From positions 1 through 6,610 of the forward strand of contig CAMJXI010000060.1 of the NCBI GenBank assembly GCA_946409675.1: a DNA stretch of 6,610 nt, given 5' to 3'. The position numbers and the translations under genes were made by a program. This document shows positions 5,201-6,610 of the stretch, piece by piece. Numbering within the stretch: position 1 is the stretch's first letter; each line of letters begins with the position of its first letter. The notes beneath the pieces were generated by a model. That model had not been told where the DNA came from, did no database searches, and saw only the letters and a list, made by a program, of their open reading frames with translations. Origin of the DNA: an uncultured Lactobacillus sp. GTDB lineage: Bacteria > Bacillota > Bacilli > Lactobacillales > Lactobacillaceae.

Positions 5201-5241
5201 GAAATTAACAAGTGAAGAAGTCACAAAATTGGAGGATTATT

Positions 5242-5907
5242 ATGGCAATTCTAACTGCAAGGAATTTGACGAAGTCATATCCTGGGGAAGAAAGACCGGC
5301 ATTAGATCACGCATCTTTAGAAATTGAACCAGGGGAATTTTTAGCAATCGTGGGTCCGAGTGGCTCGGGAAAATCAACGTTACTCCACTTATTGGGTGGT
5401 GTTGACCGGCCAACTAGTGGGAGTGTACAACTCTATGACACGGATATTTACGAACTTGATGAAACGCATTTGGCAATTTTTCGCCGTCGCCAAGTTGGTT
5501 TGATTTATCAATTTTACAACTTGATGCCGAACTTAACGGTCACGGAAAATATTACGTTACCAGCAGAACTAGACGGTAAAAAGATTCCGCAAGATGATTT
5601 GGAACGGATGTTGAACGATTTGGGCTTGATGCGCAAAAAAGATGCGTTGCCGAGTCAATTATCAGGTGGCCAACAACAACGTGTCGCTATTGGACGCGCC
5701 TTGATTAACCAGCCGGCAATTGTTTTGGCCGACGAACCAACCGGTAACCTGGATCAAAGAAACTCCCAGGAAATCATGGATTTGTTGCATAAGGCCAATA
5801 TTACGGCAGGCCAGACGGTCGTGGTAATCACGCATGACCAAAACATCGCACAACAAGCTGACCGGGTGATTACAATCGAAGATGGTCGTTTAGTAGAGGG
5901 GCGGTGA
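5242..5907 (+). CDS. ABC transporter ATP-binding protein (LolD/MacB-type)
   Basis: A 221-residue ATPase that would drive the permease encoded directly downstream. All nucleotide-binding motifs are intact: Walker [10 protein letters not shown] at 38-46, Q-loop Q90 in YQFYNLMP, signature LSGGQ at 140-144, Walker B VLADEP at 161-166 with catalytic E165, D-loop GNLD at 168-171, and switch H198 in THD. The segment [15 protein letters not shown] and the length of about 220 residues are typical of the ATPases that work with MacB/FtsX-type permeases, used for extrusion of peptides, antibiotics or lipoproteins rather than import. The start is ATG 5242 with GGAGG at 5231-5235 six nt upstream; an in-frame non-ATG start at 5212 would add a non-homologous N-terminus. 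The 88-nt gap from the kinase gene carries the TTGTCA repeats, so this operon can be controlled separately from the kinase. Confidence 0.95.
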   Translation: MAILTARNLTKSYPGEERPALDHASLEIEPGEFLAIVGPSGSGKSTLLHLLGGVDRPTSGSVQLYDTDIYELDETHLAIFRRRQVGLIYQFYNLMPNLTVTENITLPAELDGKKIPQDDLERMLNDLGLMRKKDALPSQLSGGQQQRVAIGRALINQPAIVLADEPTGNLDQRNSQEIMDLLHKANITAGQTVVVITHDQNIAQQADRVITIEDGRLVEGR

Positions 5908-5912
5908 GTGGA

Positions 5913-6610
5913 ATGGGTATTATTTCACGACTCTCGCTGAAAATGTGGCGGACAGATAGAACACGCACCTTGCTGACAATTTTGGCCATGACAATTGCGG
6001 CCACTCTTGCTGTTGCAACTATGGTGGGCTTACGGTCATCTCAAGTGAGTCTTTATAATTTTACTGCGCAACAAGCTAATGGATATACAGTTAAATTTCC
6101 GGAAGTTAATGCGCAAAATGCCAAGAAGATTGAGCAAAGTTCGCTATTTACTAAAACGGCCAGCTATCATAACGTTGGAAACGTGGCTCTTGGTGATACT
6201 GAGCAAACCTTAGATCTACTTGAAATGACCCCAAAGTCAATGAATGAAGTAGTGAAACCAAACTTAATCAGAGGACGACTTCCTCAAAAAGAAGGAGAAG
6301 TAGTTCTCGTAGATGTATTTTCTAACCAAATTAAAGGTTCGAAAATAAAGCTGACTAAGGACAATAAGGTCAGAGACATAAAGATTGTCGGCTGGCTTAA
6401 TTCGTATGCAAGATCACCAATTGATATGTTGGCAATGATCACCTATACCCCCGAAATTAAAGGAAACAAGAGCGTTATGGGAGTTCCTGCAAGTTTTCTG
6501 GGACTCGACAACAAGGTAAAAACCTTAGCACGGGATGTTGGTGCCAATCGAAATGAAATTTACTACAATGATGCGTTGAATTATATGGGTGTTTCCCAAT
6601 CTAAAGTGGC
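5913..6610 (+). CDS. MacB/FtsX-type ABC transporter permease, N-terminal part (cut by window end)
   Basis: The reading frame is open from ATG 5913 to the end of the window, giving 232 residues with no stop. A basic N-terminus (KMWRTDRTR) precedes one membrane helix at about residues 19-40. Then at least 190 residues without a membrane segment follow, a large extracellular domain with the MacB_PCD-like stretch LIRGRLPQKEGEVVL. This fits permeases with an extracellular domain between helices 1 and 2 and a C-terminal FtsX domain, which is not visible here. It differs from canonical BceB, where the large domain comes after helix 7. GTG 5904, overlapping the ATPase stop (GTGA), is an in-frame alternative start; AGAGGGG at 5895-5901 is better spaced for ATG 5913. 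It is co-transcribed with the ATPase (gap 5 nt). The substrate is unknown. Confidence 0.88.
   Translation, partial: MGIISRLSLKMWRTDRTRTLLTILAMTIAATLAVATMVGLRSSQVSLYNFTAQQANGYTVKFPEVNAQNAKKIEQSSLFTKTASYHNVGNVALGDTEQTLDLLEMTPKSMNEVVKPNLIRGRLPQKEGEVVLVDVFSNQIKGSKIKLTKDNKVRDIKIVGWLNSYARSPIDMLAMITYTPEIKGNKSVMGVPASFLGLDNKVKTLARDVGANRNEIYYNDALNYMGVSQSKV

Noticed and set aside
5212..5241. Non-ATG start at 5212 for the ABC ATPase
   Set aside because: ATG 5242 has a well-placed GGAGG and begins directly with the family's first strand; the extra ten residues cover the SD region.
393..5856. Minus-strand open frames of about 60-130 codons scattered through the window
   Set aside because: All but one lie mostly inside confident plus-strand genes, and none shows recognisable protein features or a convincing SD. 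They are shadows of coding sequence. The one at 2476-2712 spans the 111-nt gap but reads as Phe/Lys-rich AT sequence.
4149..6610. Labelling the module as bacitracin resistance (BceRSAB) or VanRS
   Set aside because: The visible permease topology does not match BceB, and the kinase and regulator show no residue-level signature that identifies a drug or ligand.

Overview
The window looks like part of a low-to-moderate-GC Firmicutes genome, most probably Lactobacillaceae. The grounds are strong AGGAG/GGAGG ribosome binding sites in front of every complete gene, tightly packed same-strand operons, a small Gram-positive lipoprotein with an LSAC lipobox, and the overall style of the proteins. Genus and species cannot be fixed by eye. 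All genes read on the + strand. The left end is not biological: bases 12-45 match the Illumina TruSeq read-2 adapter exactly, and bases 1-11 fit the end of P7 plus an 8-base index. This is therefore a contig end with untrimmed adapter.

Region 1 (46-2489) is a compact redox operon that enters the window mid-gene. It holds the C-terminal half of a flavodoxin, an atypical NAD(P)-binding SDR/NmrA-like protein, a single-domain cupin, a carboxymuconolactone decarboxylase (CMD)-like protein without the CxxC pair, and a classical SDR with an intact Asn-Ser-Tyr-Lys tetrad. Gaps are 2 to 38 nt and each gene has its own Shine-Dalgarno (SD) sequence. The set suggests reduction, detoxification or turnover of a small organic, perhaps quinone-like or carbonyl, compound. 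The substrate cannot be read from the sequence.

Region 2 (2490-3420) is a single-gene unit encoding a secreted 256-residue lipoprotein. A perfect 9-bp inverted repeat ends at its SD, and a clear intrinsic terminator follows it.

Region 3 (3419-6610) is a signalling and transport module: an OmpR-family response regulator starting at TTG, an overlapping histidine kinase with two membrane helices and almost no extracellular loop, an ABC ATPase of the LolD/MacB type, and the start of a MacB/FtsX-type permease cut by the window end. TTGTCA-type direct repeats at about 10-11 bp spacing lie upstream of the ABC operon (three perfect copies) and in weaker form upstream of the regulator. The simplest reading is that the regulator controls both its own operon and the transporter. 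The permease has a large extracellular domain directly after its first helix, unlike canonical BceB, so a bacitracin-type label is not justified. No mobile element, CRISPR array, tRNA or rRNA was seen.
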